Of a DNA stretch of 64,000 nt, positions 27,720 to 34,767 are shown in pieces. The translations under genes were made by a program, and so were the position numbers. The notes beneath the pieces were generated by a model. That model did not search any database. It was not told the DNA's origin and saw only the letters and a list, made by a program, of their open reading frames with translations. The DNA is from CAISKJ01 sp046351555 (GTDB taxonomy: Bacteria > Myxococcota_A > Polyangia > Polyangiales > Ga0077539), in assembly GCA_046351555.1 (NCBI GenBank), contig JAXLYI010000007.1, positions 310,001 through 374,000 of the forward strand, given 5' to 3'. Positions within the stretch are counted from its first letter, which is position 1. Each line of letters starts with the position of its first letter.

Positions 27720-27953
27720 TCAGCCCCCGCCGACGACGGTGACCGGGGGGACGTACACGTCGCCGCCGGGCGCCACGGGGTAGCACTGGACGATGTTGCC
27801 CCGCGCGGCGAGCGTGCCCGCGCGGATGTCGGTGCGGACGCGGAGCGCGCCGTTCTCGCGGCGGCCGCCGAACGAGGGGTGGAGCGAGACGACCGGCGTC
27901 GCCAGGTCGCCGAGGTCGAGGCCGGCCAGTCTTTCTTCGAGCTTCGTGGTCAT
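27720..27953 (-). CDS. 77-aa peptide, candidate modified-peptide precursor
   Basis: Start ATG 27953, with GGAGG five bases upstream. The N-terminal 20 residues are amphipathic (MTTKLEERLAGLDLGDL), like a leader. The middle has FGGRREN and RVRTDIRAG; the end is rich in Val, Pro and Gly (GNIVQCYPVAPGG ... PPVTVVGGG) with a single Cys. It is first in a tight three-gene unit with two cupin/HEAT proteins. No transporter or known RiPP enzyme is nearby. Alternatively it is a small structural partner of the cupin pair. Confidence 0.65.
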   Translation of the reverse strand: MTTKLEERLAGLDLGDLATPVVSLHPSFGGRRENGALRVRTDIRAGTLAARGNIVQCYPVAPGGDVYVPPVTVVGGG

Positions 27954-28129
27954 GAGTCCTCCGGGTGTGGCGCCGGTTGCAGCGGGCGCGCCGCGCGGAA
28001 AGACGTGCGCGCCGCGGGCCGTCGGGACAGTTCGCGCGGGCTGCTTCACAAGCGTTGCGCGGGCGGCCGCGCGAGTCGTCCGCGATCGGGGGTGAACCTC
28101 CGGGGCGTGACGTTCTATCGTCGCGGGCC

Positions 28130-28774
28130 ATGAGCCACGAGACGACCCTGCTGGTCGACAGCGCGAAGCCCGACGAGGTGCGCGAGGCCGCCGCCCTCGG
28201 CTTCGTCACCTCCGTCACCACCAACCCCACGCTCGTCGCCGCCGCGGGCCGCCCGGCCGCCGAGCTCGTTCGCGAGCTCGCCGCGATCGTCTCGGGCACG
28301 GTCTTCTACCAGCTCACCGCCGACACCGTGGAGGGGCGCATCGCCGAGGCCGACGCGATGCTCCGCGTCGCGCCGGGACGCGTCGGGCTCAAGATCGCCG
28401 CCACGCCCGACAACCTGCCGCTCGTCGCGCGCTACCGGAGCGTCCCCGTGGCGGTGACCGCGATCTTCGGCGCGTCGCAGGCGCTGGTCGCGGCGGCGGC
28501 GGGCGCGCGCTATGTGATCCCCTACGTCAACCGGACGACGCGCCTCGTCGGCGACGGGCTCGCGTGGGTGCGCCAGCTCCGCGCGGTGTGCGACGCGACC
28601 GGCGGCAAGACCGAGGTGCTCGCGGCGAGCGTGAAGTCGCCCGAGGAGGCCGTGGCCACGCTGCTCGCGGGCGCGCACCACCTGACGCTCCCGCTCGCGG
28701 TGCTCCGCGCGCTCGGCGGGCATCCCCTCAGCGACGCGACGGTGGCGGAGTTCGCCCGCGCGGGGAAGGGCTGA
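28130..28774 (+). CDS. Fructose-6-phosphate aldolase / transaldolase-like protein
   Basis: 214 aa, the usual length of the short transaldolase (FSA/TalC) group. TTNPTL at 30-35 and the Schiff-base Lys88 (VGLKIAATPDN) are present, with the TAIFGASQALVAA strand and PYVNR segment typical of the TIM barrel. It splits or forms fructose 6-phosphate, or acts as a transaldolase in the pentose phosphate route. The DUF2279 gene begins 2 bp after its stop, so the two are one transcript. Confidence 0.85.
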   Translation: MSHETTLLVDSAKPDEVREAAALGFVTSVTTNPTLVAAAGRPAAELVRELAAIVSGTVFYQLTADTVEGRIAEADAMLRVAPGRVGLKIAATPDNLPLVARYRSVPVAVTAIFGASQALVAAAAGARYVIPYVNRTTRLVGDGLAWVRQLRAVCDATGGKTEVLAASVKSPEEAVATLLAGAHHLTLPLAVLRALGGHPLSDATVAEFARAGKG

Positions 28775-28776
28775 GC

Positions 28777-29202
28777 GTGCGACGCGCGGGCCCGGCGGCC
28801 TGCGGCCTCGCGCTCGCGCTCGCGGCAGGCGCGGCGCGGGCGCAGTCGGGCGACGCGTGGTTCGGCGCGGACAAGGCGCTCCACTTCACGGCGAGCGCGC
28901 TCATCGCCGGGGGAGGCTACGCGCTCGGCGCGGGGTGCTTCGAAGCGACGGCCCCGAGGGTTCTCCTCGGCGCGGGCCTCGGGCTCGCGGCCGGCGTCGG
29001 CAAGGAGCTCGTCGACCTCGCGGGCTACGGCGACCCGTCGTGGCGCGACCTCGCGTGGGACGCGCTCGGCGTCGGCGTCGGCGTCACCGCGGCGTGGCTC
29101 GTCGACCGCGCGCTGCGCCCGACGGCGCGTCCCCCGCGGCCCGCGTGGACGCTGGCGCCGTCGATCGCGCGCGCCGGGGTGGCCCTCACCCTGGCGTGGT
29201 GA
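28777..29202 (+). CDS. DUF2279 (YfiM-like) membrane lipoprotein-type protein
   Basis: 141 aa from GTG 28777. A signal sequence ends ARAQSG. The mature protein has DKALHFTASALIAGGGYALG, then GKELVDLAGYGDPSWRDLAWDALGVGVG and two hydrophobic segments. The DK..HF, KELxD and S.xDLxxDxxG motifs match the YfiM/DUF2279 family of unknown function. There is no lipobox Cys at the processing site. Confidence 0.75.
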   Translation: MRRAGPAACGLALALAAGAARAQSGDAWFGADKALHFTASALIAGGGYALGAGCFEATAPRVLLGAGLGLAAGVGKELVDLAGYGDPSWRDLAWDALGVGVGVTAAWLVDRALRPTARPPRPAWTLAPSIARAGVALTLAW

Positions 29203-29203
29203 G

Positions 29204-29671
29204 TCACTGCATCGAGAGCGTGTACGAGAGGTGCGTGCACCCCGAGCCCGACTCGACGGCGATCGCCACGGTGTAGCGACCGGCGCCCTCGGAGCGGACC
29301 TCCCACGAGCGCTCGGCCGCGGGCCCGTTGGGCGTCGGGACGGGCAGCTCGTTGGTGTCGAGCACCACGCCCGTAGGCCCGAGCCAGCGCCACGCGACGT
29401 CCTCGCCGAGCGGCTCGAGGGTGGAGAGCGTCCCCCGGTACGTGAGCCGGAGCGTCTCGTTGGCGCCCATCTGGATCGTGTGCCGGTGCGTCTCGCCGCA
29501 CGTGGCGCGCCCGAGGTAGGAGCCACCGCGCGCGGCCTCCACGACGGTGTCGTGCGTGACGGGGGCTTCCGCCGGGGGGAGCGTGGCAGTGTGGTGGTGG
29601 TTGGCGTGCCGGTTGGTCCCTTCGCAGCCCGCGGCGGCGAGGAGGGCGAGGAGCAGGGCGGTGCGCGTCAC
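29204..29671 (-). CDS. Small lipoprotein with beta-rich domain
   Basis: 155 aa. Signal with lipobox LLAAAGCE (Cys16), then a His-rich tract (HANHHH) and a domain of about 110 residues with two more Cys (ATCGETH and SGCTHL). Strand pattern suggests a pre-peptidase-like beta sandwich. Function unknown. Convergent with the DUF2279 gene by 1 bp. Confidence 0.65.
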   Translation of the reverse strand: MTRTALLLALLAAAGCEGTNRHANHHHTATLPPAEAPVTHDTVVEAARGGSYLGRATCGETHRHTIQMGANETLRLTYRGTLSTLEPLGEDVAWRWLGPTGVVLDTNELPVPTPNGPAAERSWEVRSEGAGRYTVAIAVESGSGCTHLSYTLSMQ

Positions 29672-29728
29672 GCGACGAGGATCGCACCCTGTGCGGACGA
29701 CGGTCTACGTGGAACAGCGCGCAAAGGC

Positions 29729-29760
29729 TTGACTGCGAAGGGCGAGCGGTGACCTACTCT
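29729..29760 (+). promoter_or_regulatory. Candidate promoter of the four-helix membrane protein gene
   Basis: TTGACT at 29729-29734, and a TACT-containing -10 region (CCTACTCT) about 18-20 bp further on. The resulting leader of roughly 45 bases contains GGGGGAGG, a good ribosome site before GTG 29810. Confidence 0.45.
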
Positions 29761-29809
29761 GTGACATCGGCCCGGTGGCGGTCGGGAAGCGGGGGAGGCG
29801 AAGCGGTCG

Positions 29810-31345
29810 GTGGCTCGGTTCAAGTTGTACCTCATCGCGCGCCCGCTGCGCGCGACGCCGGCCCTCGAGGCGGTGCTCGGCGAGGCGGAGGCTCCCCTGC
29901 GGGCGCGCGTCGAGGCCTTCATCGCGGGCACCGCGGAGGGCCCGATCCTGCTCGTCGCCTCCGACGATCGGGCCGCCGTCGACGTCCACTGGGAGCGCTG
30001 CAACCAGGAGCGCCTCGCCATCCTCATCGTCGACGAGAGCACCCTCTGGGATCGCCTCCGCGACCGCCTCCAGGGCCGCGCGCCGAAGCCCGCTCGCACC
30101 GCCGCGCGCCCGGCCGCCGCGAAGGGGGACGGCCCCGACGCGCCAGCGCCGCTGCCGCGCGAGGGGCTCTTCGACGCGTCGTCGTTCGAACTCAGCCGGC
30201 GCACGCGCGTGGGCTTGATGGCCGCGTGCGCGTTCGCGGCGCTGCTCGGGCTCGCGCTCGCCGTCGCCCCCGACAACAACCGCCCGACCGGCGCGCCGAC
30301 CACGTCCCACACCGGCCTCGCGCGCAACGGCGGGCAGAGCGGGCGGACGCAGGCGCTCCCCAACGCGGGCGGCGGCGGCGACCTCGGCGCGGGCACGGCC
30401 GGCCGCGGCGGCGCGGAGGGCGACGCGTCGCAGCGCGGTGGCGGCGGTGGTTGCGCGCGGTCGCCCAGCGGGGAGGCGCTGTCGTCGCCGGCGGCGCTGC
30501 TGTTCGCGTTCCTGTGCGGGTTCGGCATCGCCTGGGGCGCGGGGCTCGTCGTCGATCGACGCGGCGCCGCGCTCTCCCGCGAGAACCTCCGCGCGGCGCG
30601 CCAGGTCACGATCTTCCTCGCGGCGCTGGTGGCGGCGTCTTCGGTGCTGCTCCGGCTGGCCGCGATCTCCGCGGCGCGCGAGGTCGCACCGCCCGTCGAA
30701 GAGCCCGCCGAGGCGACCGCCGACGCGGGTGCGGGTGAGTCCCCGGAGGCGCTCGGCCCCTTCGCGCGCTTCCTCCGCCAGCGGCGGGGGACGGGGCGGC
30801 GCGGGCCGGTGTTCCGCGAGCTGCTCGACGACTGGCGCGCGCGGCACGGCGGCGACGGCGGCGCGGGCGAGGGCGACGCGTCGCTCGACGTGACGCTCAC
30901 CGAAGACGACGACGCGGGCGCGCCCGCCGCGAACATCGACGCGGGCCGGCATCACCGCGAGCACCGCCGCCACGAGCGCCACGCCCGACGACGCCACGGC
31001 GACGCGCGCGACGCCTCCACCGACGTCGTCGGGGCTGACGTGCCGGATGACGTTTCCGACGATGCTGCCGACGACGCCGCGCCGTCCGCGGGGGCCGTCT
31101 CCGCCTCGCTCTCCGCGGGGTCGCGCGGCGCGCACGAGCCCGCCACACCCGCCGCCGAGCCCGCCGCCGCGGCCGAGCCCGTTCGCCCTTCGCGCCGCGC
31201 GGCGACGGTCGCGCGCGCCCCGCGGAGAGAACCACCGCGCGACGAGCGGACGCCCGTCTCGCCCGTCACCACCTTCGCCCTCGGCGTCGCCGTGGGCCTC
31301 GTGCTCTCGCCGCGTTGGCGCGCGCTCGCCAGGGGAGATCGATGA
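29810..31345 (+). CDS. Four-helix membrane protein with acidic and His-rich cytoplasmic or periplasmic regions
   Basis: 511 aa from GTG 29810, with GGGGGAGG nearby. The first 120 residues are a soluble alpha/beta domain with ILLVASDDR and LAILIVDES strands. Membrane segments lie near 133-153, 226-247, 265-286 and 485-501. A Gly-rich loop (160-220) and an Asp/His/Arg-rich tract (340-420) separate them. No family recognised. Its stop overlaps the start of the 252-aa gene, so the two are co-translated. Confidence 0.75.
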   Translation: MARFKLYLIARPLRATPALEAVLGEAEAPLRARVEAFIAGTAEGPILLVASDDRAAVDVHWERCNQERLAILIVDESTLWDRLRDRLQGRAPKPARTAARPAAAKGDGPDAPAPLPREGLFDASSFELSRRTRVGLMAACAFAALLGLALAVAPDNNRPTGAPTTSHTGLARNGGQSGRTQALPNAGGGGDLGAGTAGRGGAEGDASQRGGGGGCARSPSGEALSSPAALLFAFLCGFGIAWGAGLVVDRRGAALSRENLRAARQVTIFLAALVAASSVLLRLAAISAAREVAPPVEEPAEATADAGAGESPEALGPFARFLRQRRGTGRRGPVFRELLDDWRARHGGDGGAGEGDASLDVTLTEDDDAGAPAANIDAGRHHREHRRHERHARRRHGDARDASTDVVGADVPDDVSDDAADDAAPSAGAVSASLSAGSRGAHEPATPAAEPAAAAEPVRPSRRAATVARAPRREPPRDERTPVSPVTTFALGVAVGLVLSPRWRALARGDR

Positions 31346-32100
31346 TGCATCGCCGCGCCGCACTCCTCGCGCTCCTCGCGCTCTCGCCAGCCGCGCGCGG
31401 GCAGAGCGCCGACCCCGAGGCCGACCCCGACATGCCCGCCCGCCCCGGCGCCCCGGTGTACGGCGACGCGCTGGCCGAGCGCTTCCTCGCGTGCATGCGC
31501 GACGAGGGGGCGACGCCGAGCGTCGACGACCGCGCGGCCCTCGCCGACATCGTCGTCGTGCTGGGGCCCTCCATCGCGCGCTCGCTCGGCGGCGAAGGCT
31601 GCGACGACTCCCCGGCGGCGCAGCGGCTCTGCGCGGATCGCGTGCGGGAGCTGCCCTGCGACGAGCTCGCCGCGCGCGTCGGCGCCGGCGCTTCGAACGC
31701 GCCCGCGGCGCCCCCGTGGGCCGCGGGCCACGCGCACTCGGTGGCGCTCCGTGTGCGGGCGTGCGCCGAGGCCGAGCGCGACGGCGGCGCCCTCGATGAC
31801 GCCGAGCGGCGGGTGCTGGCGGAGTTCGAATCGGGCCTCGCGACCGCCCTCGGCGCGATGCAGGCGACGGGGGCCTGCGTCGTCGACGAGAACCAGTTGC
31901 CCGCGTGCGCGCGCAGCGTCGCGTCGGTGGGCTGCGAGGGGCTCGGCGCGCGCCTCGGCGACGACCCCGGCGCCCTCGCGCGCACGGTGACGCCCGCGTG
32001 CGCGGCGATGGTGCGCTGCGGCGCCGCGGCGCTGGAGGACGGCGGCGCCGACGACGGCGGCCACGACGACGCCGGCGCTTTGTTCGAAGACGCGCCTTGA
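31342..32100 (+). CDS. Secreted Cys-rich protein of unknown function
   Basis: 252 aa from ATG 31342, which overlaps the upstream stop as ATGA, with AGGGGAG upstream. A signal peptide ends ARGQS. The mature protein has a dozen Cys (for example FLACMRDEG, GCDDS, RLCADRVRELPCDE, RACAEAE, GACVVDE, PACARS and MVRCGAAA) spread over a helical chain, suggesting disulfide-linked helices in the periplasm. Likely works with the membrane protein encoded just upstream. Confidence 0.7.
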   Translation: MMHRRAALLALLALSPAARGQSADPEADPDMPARPGAPVYGDALAERFLACMRDEGATPSVDDRAALADIVVVLGPSIARSLGGEGCDDSPAAQRLCADRVRELPCDELAARVGAGASNAPAAPPWAAGHAHSVALRVRACAEAERDGGALDDAERRVLAEFESGLATALGAMQATGACVVDENQLPACARSVASVGCEGLGARLGDDPGALARTVTPACAAMVRCGAAALEDGGADDGGHDDAGALFEDAP

Positions 32101-32126
32101 CCGCGCGGGGGTGGGCTCCCGACACT
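32097..32126 (+). promoter_or_regulatory. Candidate near-leaderless promoter before the 2OG-like gene
   Basis: TTGACC at 32097-32102, overlapping the preceding stop codon, and GACACT at 32121-32126 after an 18-bp spacer. The predicted start is within a few bases of ATG 32137. Confidence 0.3.
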
Positions 32127-32136
32127 CCCGCCCACC

Positions 32137-33105
32137 ATGAGCCGGGTGTTCGACGTCGTCTCGTACAACAACAAGCGCTACACGGTGCCGCGCATCGACC
32201 TGAGCGAGGGCTGCGTTCGCATCGAGCCGCGCAGCGCGCCCCCCGCGCACCTCCCGCCGCGCGACGAGCCCGTCGTGCGCGACCTCAACGCGGTGTTCGA
32301 CCTCGAGCGCTACCTCGACGCGCGACGTCCCGTGTCGGTCGGCGGCCTCGACGCGACGGAACGGAAGCTCTTCCTCGCGCCCTCCGACGCGCGGGACGTG
32401 CTCGACCTGCCGATCAAGTTCCCGGGGTCGGACTTCCGGCTGCCGAACGAGTTCGCGCAGTGGGCGCCGGCGGTGCAGCGCGTGGCCGACGCCGAGCACG
32501 CGCTCAACCGCCGCTGCTACGACGAGTACTACTGCTACCTCACGGTGCGCCGCGAGCGCGTGGCCGCGGGCTCGCAGGGGCACCACGCGCCCTGCCACGT
32601 CGACGGCTTCCAGGGCGCGCGCTGGAGCCCGAAGGTGCGCGCCAACCACTCGTACACCGTCACCAACGCGCTGCCGACGATGTACTTCCCGCAGCCCTTC
32701 GACCTGCGCCCCCTCGACCTCGCCCGCCACGACGCCTTCTGGGAGATGAACCGCCAGGTCGCCGCCACCAACGCTTCCCATGGGTGGAACGACTACCCCG
32801 ACTTCGAGATCATGCTGATGGACGCCTGGTGCGTCCACATCGCCGTCGACGCCCCGCGCGACGTCGACCGCACGTGGCTCCGGCTGTCGTTCGAAGTGCG
32901 CCAGTTTGACCGTCTCGGCAACGCGCACAACCCCTTCTTCGACTACGACTGGCCGATGGTGCCGCGCGACATCGAGCAGCTCGGGCTGAGCGCCTTCGAC
33001 CCGACGTGCGACCCGACGCTCCGGGTGTTCCCGTGGCAGGCGACCGACGGGACGCCCAACCCGCCGGGCGTCTACACGAAGCCCAACCTCCGCCCGCGCG
33101 GATAG
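32137..33105 (+). CDS. Putative 2-oxoglutarate/Fe(II) dioxygenase-like protein
   Basis: 322 aa, no signal peptide. A beta-helix candidate core has CHVDGF with His154 and Asp156 (HxD), a distal His234 in DAWCVHIAV and Arg249 in RTWLRLSFE. That order and spacing fit the 2-His-1-carboxylate facial triad plus the 2OG-binding Arg. The surrounding YYCYLTVRRE and NALPTMYFP strands suit a double-stranded beta helix. The family assignment is from motif spacing only; substrate unknown. Confidence 0.55.
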   Translation: MSRVFDVVSYNNKRYTVPRIDLSEGCVRIEPRSAPPAHLPPRDEPVVRDLNAVFDLERYLDARRPVSVGGLDATERKLFLAPSDARDVLDLPIKFPGSDFRLPNEFAQWAPAVQRVADAEHALNRRCYDEYYCYLTVRRERVAAGSQGHHAPCHVDGFQGARWSPKVRANHSYTVTNALPTMYFPQPFDLRPLDLARHDAFWEMNRQVAATNASHGWNDYPDFEIMLMDAWCVHIAVDAPRDVDRTWLRLSFEVRQFDRLGNAHNPFFDYDWPMVPRDIEQLGLSAFDPTCDPTLRVFPWQATDGTPNPPGVYTKPNLRPRG

Positions 33106-33109
33106 ACCT

Positions 33110-34069
33110 TCATCCCGCGGCCGCCGCGCGGTCGAGCACGTCGAGGTTGGCCAGCGCCTCCGCCGCGTGCGCGTCGTCGTCTCCACCACCCGCGACGAAG
33201 GCCCTTAGCTGCGCGAGGTACGGATCCGCCGGTTCGAACGCCAGCGCCTGAGGCGTTCCGCGCCCGACGCGGTGCCACGCCTCGCCGTCGCCTCGCGCGC
33301 CGAGCGTTCCGATGAGTTCGACCTCGCCCGCGTCGCCCGCGACGAGGACCCGCGGCGACGACCGGTGCGTCACCGCCACCGCGACGTGGGCGAGCGCGCC
33401 GTTCGCGAGGCCGAGCGACAGGTCGGCCGCCGTGTCGACGCCGTGCTCGTTGCGCGTGAGCACCGCCGCGACGCGCGTGACCGCGGCGCCCCCGAGCCAC
33501 GCGGCGAGGTCGATCGCGTGCGTGCCGAGCGCCGCGAGCGCCCAGAAGCGAGCCCCCTCCGCCCGCGCTCGCCACCCGTCGACGGCGGGGTCGGGCCACG
33601 CCCAGCGAACCGCCACGTGCCGGACCGCGCCCAGCAGCTCCGCCCGCCGCGCCGCCATCAGCGCGTGCGCCGGGTGGTGGCGCAGGTGGTAGCCGACGCG
33701 AACCCGCGCGCCCGACGCCCGCGCCGCCGCGAGCGCCCGCTCGCCCTCCGCCCGGGTGAACGCGAGGGGCTTCTCCACCAGCACGTCGACGCCGCGCGAC
33801 GCGGCCCGCTCCACCTGTGCGACGTGCTGACCGTCGGGCGTCGCGAGCACCACCGCGTCGCAGCAACCCGCGTCGAGCAGCGCGTCGAGGCTCGCGAACG
33901 ACGCCACGCGTTCGGGCACGCCGAGCTCGTCGCGGGTGCGGGCGAGGCGCGCGGGGTCACGGCCGACGACGGCGGCCCAGGCAACAGCGCCTTCGCGGTC
34001 GAGCGCGGCGAGGGCGCGGGCGTGGTGACGGCCGGCGTCGCCGAGGCCGACGAGGGCAATCCGCTTCAT
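33110..34069 (-). CDS. Gfo/Idh/MocA-family oxidoreductase
   Basis: 319 aa from ATG 34069. The NAD(P)-binding Rossmann motif is GLGDAGRHHARAL (about 8-20). The conserved EKPLAF stretch supplies the active-site Lys (about 97-102), and the C-terminal alpha/beta domain continues to the end. Such enzymes oxidise or epimerise sugars and inositols. It converges with the 2OG-like gene (4 bp apart) and is divergent from the spike cassette. Confidence 0.85.
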   Translation of the reverse strand: MKRIALVGLGDAGRHHARALAALDREGAVAWAAVVGRDPARLARTRDELGVPERVASFASLDALLDAGCCDAVVLATPDGQHVAQVERAASRGVDVLVEKPLAFTRAEGERALAAARASGARVRVGYHLRHHPAHALMAARRAELLGAVRHVAVRWAWPDPAVDGWRARAEGARFWALAALGTHAIDLAAWLGGAAVTRVAAVLTRNEHGVDTAADLSLGLANGALAHVAVAVTHRSSPRVLVAGDAGEVELIGTLGARGDGEAWHRVGRGTPQALAFEPADPYLAQLRAFVAGGGDDDAHAAEALANLDVLDRAAAAG

Positions 34070-34099
34070 GGCGCGCGACGGTACCAGAGGCGCCCGCCC

Positions 34100-34115
34100 G
34101 GTCGGCGCGCCGTCC
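34100..34115. promoter_or_regulatory. Imperfect palindrome GGTCGGCGCGCCGTCC (operator candidate 1)
   Basis: Differs by one base from the perfect palindrome GGTCGGCGCGCCGACC found before the third cassette gene. It ends 34 bp before the GG of the first sigma-54-like element. Possible activator or repressor site; GC-rich palindromes can arise by chance here. Confidence 0.4.
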
Positions 34116-34147
34116 ACCCCGCGTCGCGAGTCCGCCGCGTTGCCGCG

Positions 34148-34163
34148 CGGCCCGGCGGTTGCT
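34148..34163 (+). promoter_or_regulatory. Sigma-54-like -24/-12 promoter element 1
   Basis: CGGCCCGGCGGTTGCT matches the RpoN consensus TGGCACG-N4-TTGCW except at two positions. GG and GC are 12 bp apart as required. Transcription would start near 34174, three bases before ATG 34177, so the message would be almost leaderless; no ribosome site is visible. Confidence 0.5.
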
Positions 34164-34176
34164 CCACGCGCCCGCC

Positions 34177-34758
34177 ATGACCGCGCCGATCCCCACCGCC
34201 CGCGAGGGCCTCGCGCTCTCGCCCCGCGTCGCCACCGTCCGCGCCGCCGGGGTCGTCCTCGCGCTCGACCTCGACGGCGAGGCGCTCGAAGCCGCCGACG
34301 GGCTCGTCGGCCTCTGGACGCCGCGCCCCGGCGACCGCGTGCTCGTCTCCTGGGCGCAGGGCGCGTGGTACGTCACCGGGCTCATCGCGCGAGCGCCCGG
34401 CGCGGAGGGCTTCGTGGTCGAGCGACGTCCCGACGGCCGCGGCGCCGTCGTCCGCGCGCCCGACGGCGACCTCGAGCTCCGCGCCGACCGCGGCGACGTG
34501 CGGATCCGCGCGGCGGGCGCCGTCCACGTCGACGCGCCGGTCGGTGTTCGCGTGGCGGCCGAGGTGATCGAGGCCACCGCCGTGCGCGCCGTCGTCCGCG
34601 CCCGCGACCTCTACCAGGAGGTCGACGACCTCATGCAGACGCGCGCGGGCCGCGTTCGAACGCTGGTGCGCGGCGCGTGGCACCTCTTCGCCCGCCGCGC
34701 CATCGCCAAGGCCGACGATGACGTGAAGCTCAAGGGCGAGAAGATCCACCTCGGCTGA
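34177..34758 (+). CDS. DUF3540 type VI secretion accessory protein
   Basis: 193 aa. N-terminal half has the DUF3540 pattern, with VLALDLDGEALEAADGLVGLW and a WAQGAWYVTGLI strand. The C-terminal half is repetitive (DGDLELRADRGDVRIRAAGAVHVDAP), like the beta-prism region of VgrG needles. It then ends with KADDDVKLKGEKIHLG. DUF3540 genes usually accompany VgrG and DUF2169 genes. First gene of the spike cassette, 9 bp before the next. Confidence 0.8.
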   Translation: MTAPIPTAREGLALSPRVATVRAAGVVLALDLDGEALEAADGLVGLWTPRPGDRVLVSWAQGAWYVTGLIARAPGAEGFVVERRPDGRGAVVRAPDGDLELRADRGDVRIRAAGAVHVDAPVGVRVAAEVIEATAVRAVVRARDLYQEVDDLMQTRAGRVRTLVRGAWHLFARRAIAKADDDVKLKGEKIHLG

Positions 34759-34767
34759 GGCGTCGCC

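Noticed and set aside
33225..33245. GGTTCGAACG resembling a tRNA T-arm
   Set aside because: No acceptor or anticodon stems pair around it, and it lies inside the Gfo/Idh/MocA coding sequence.
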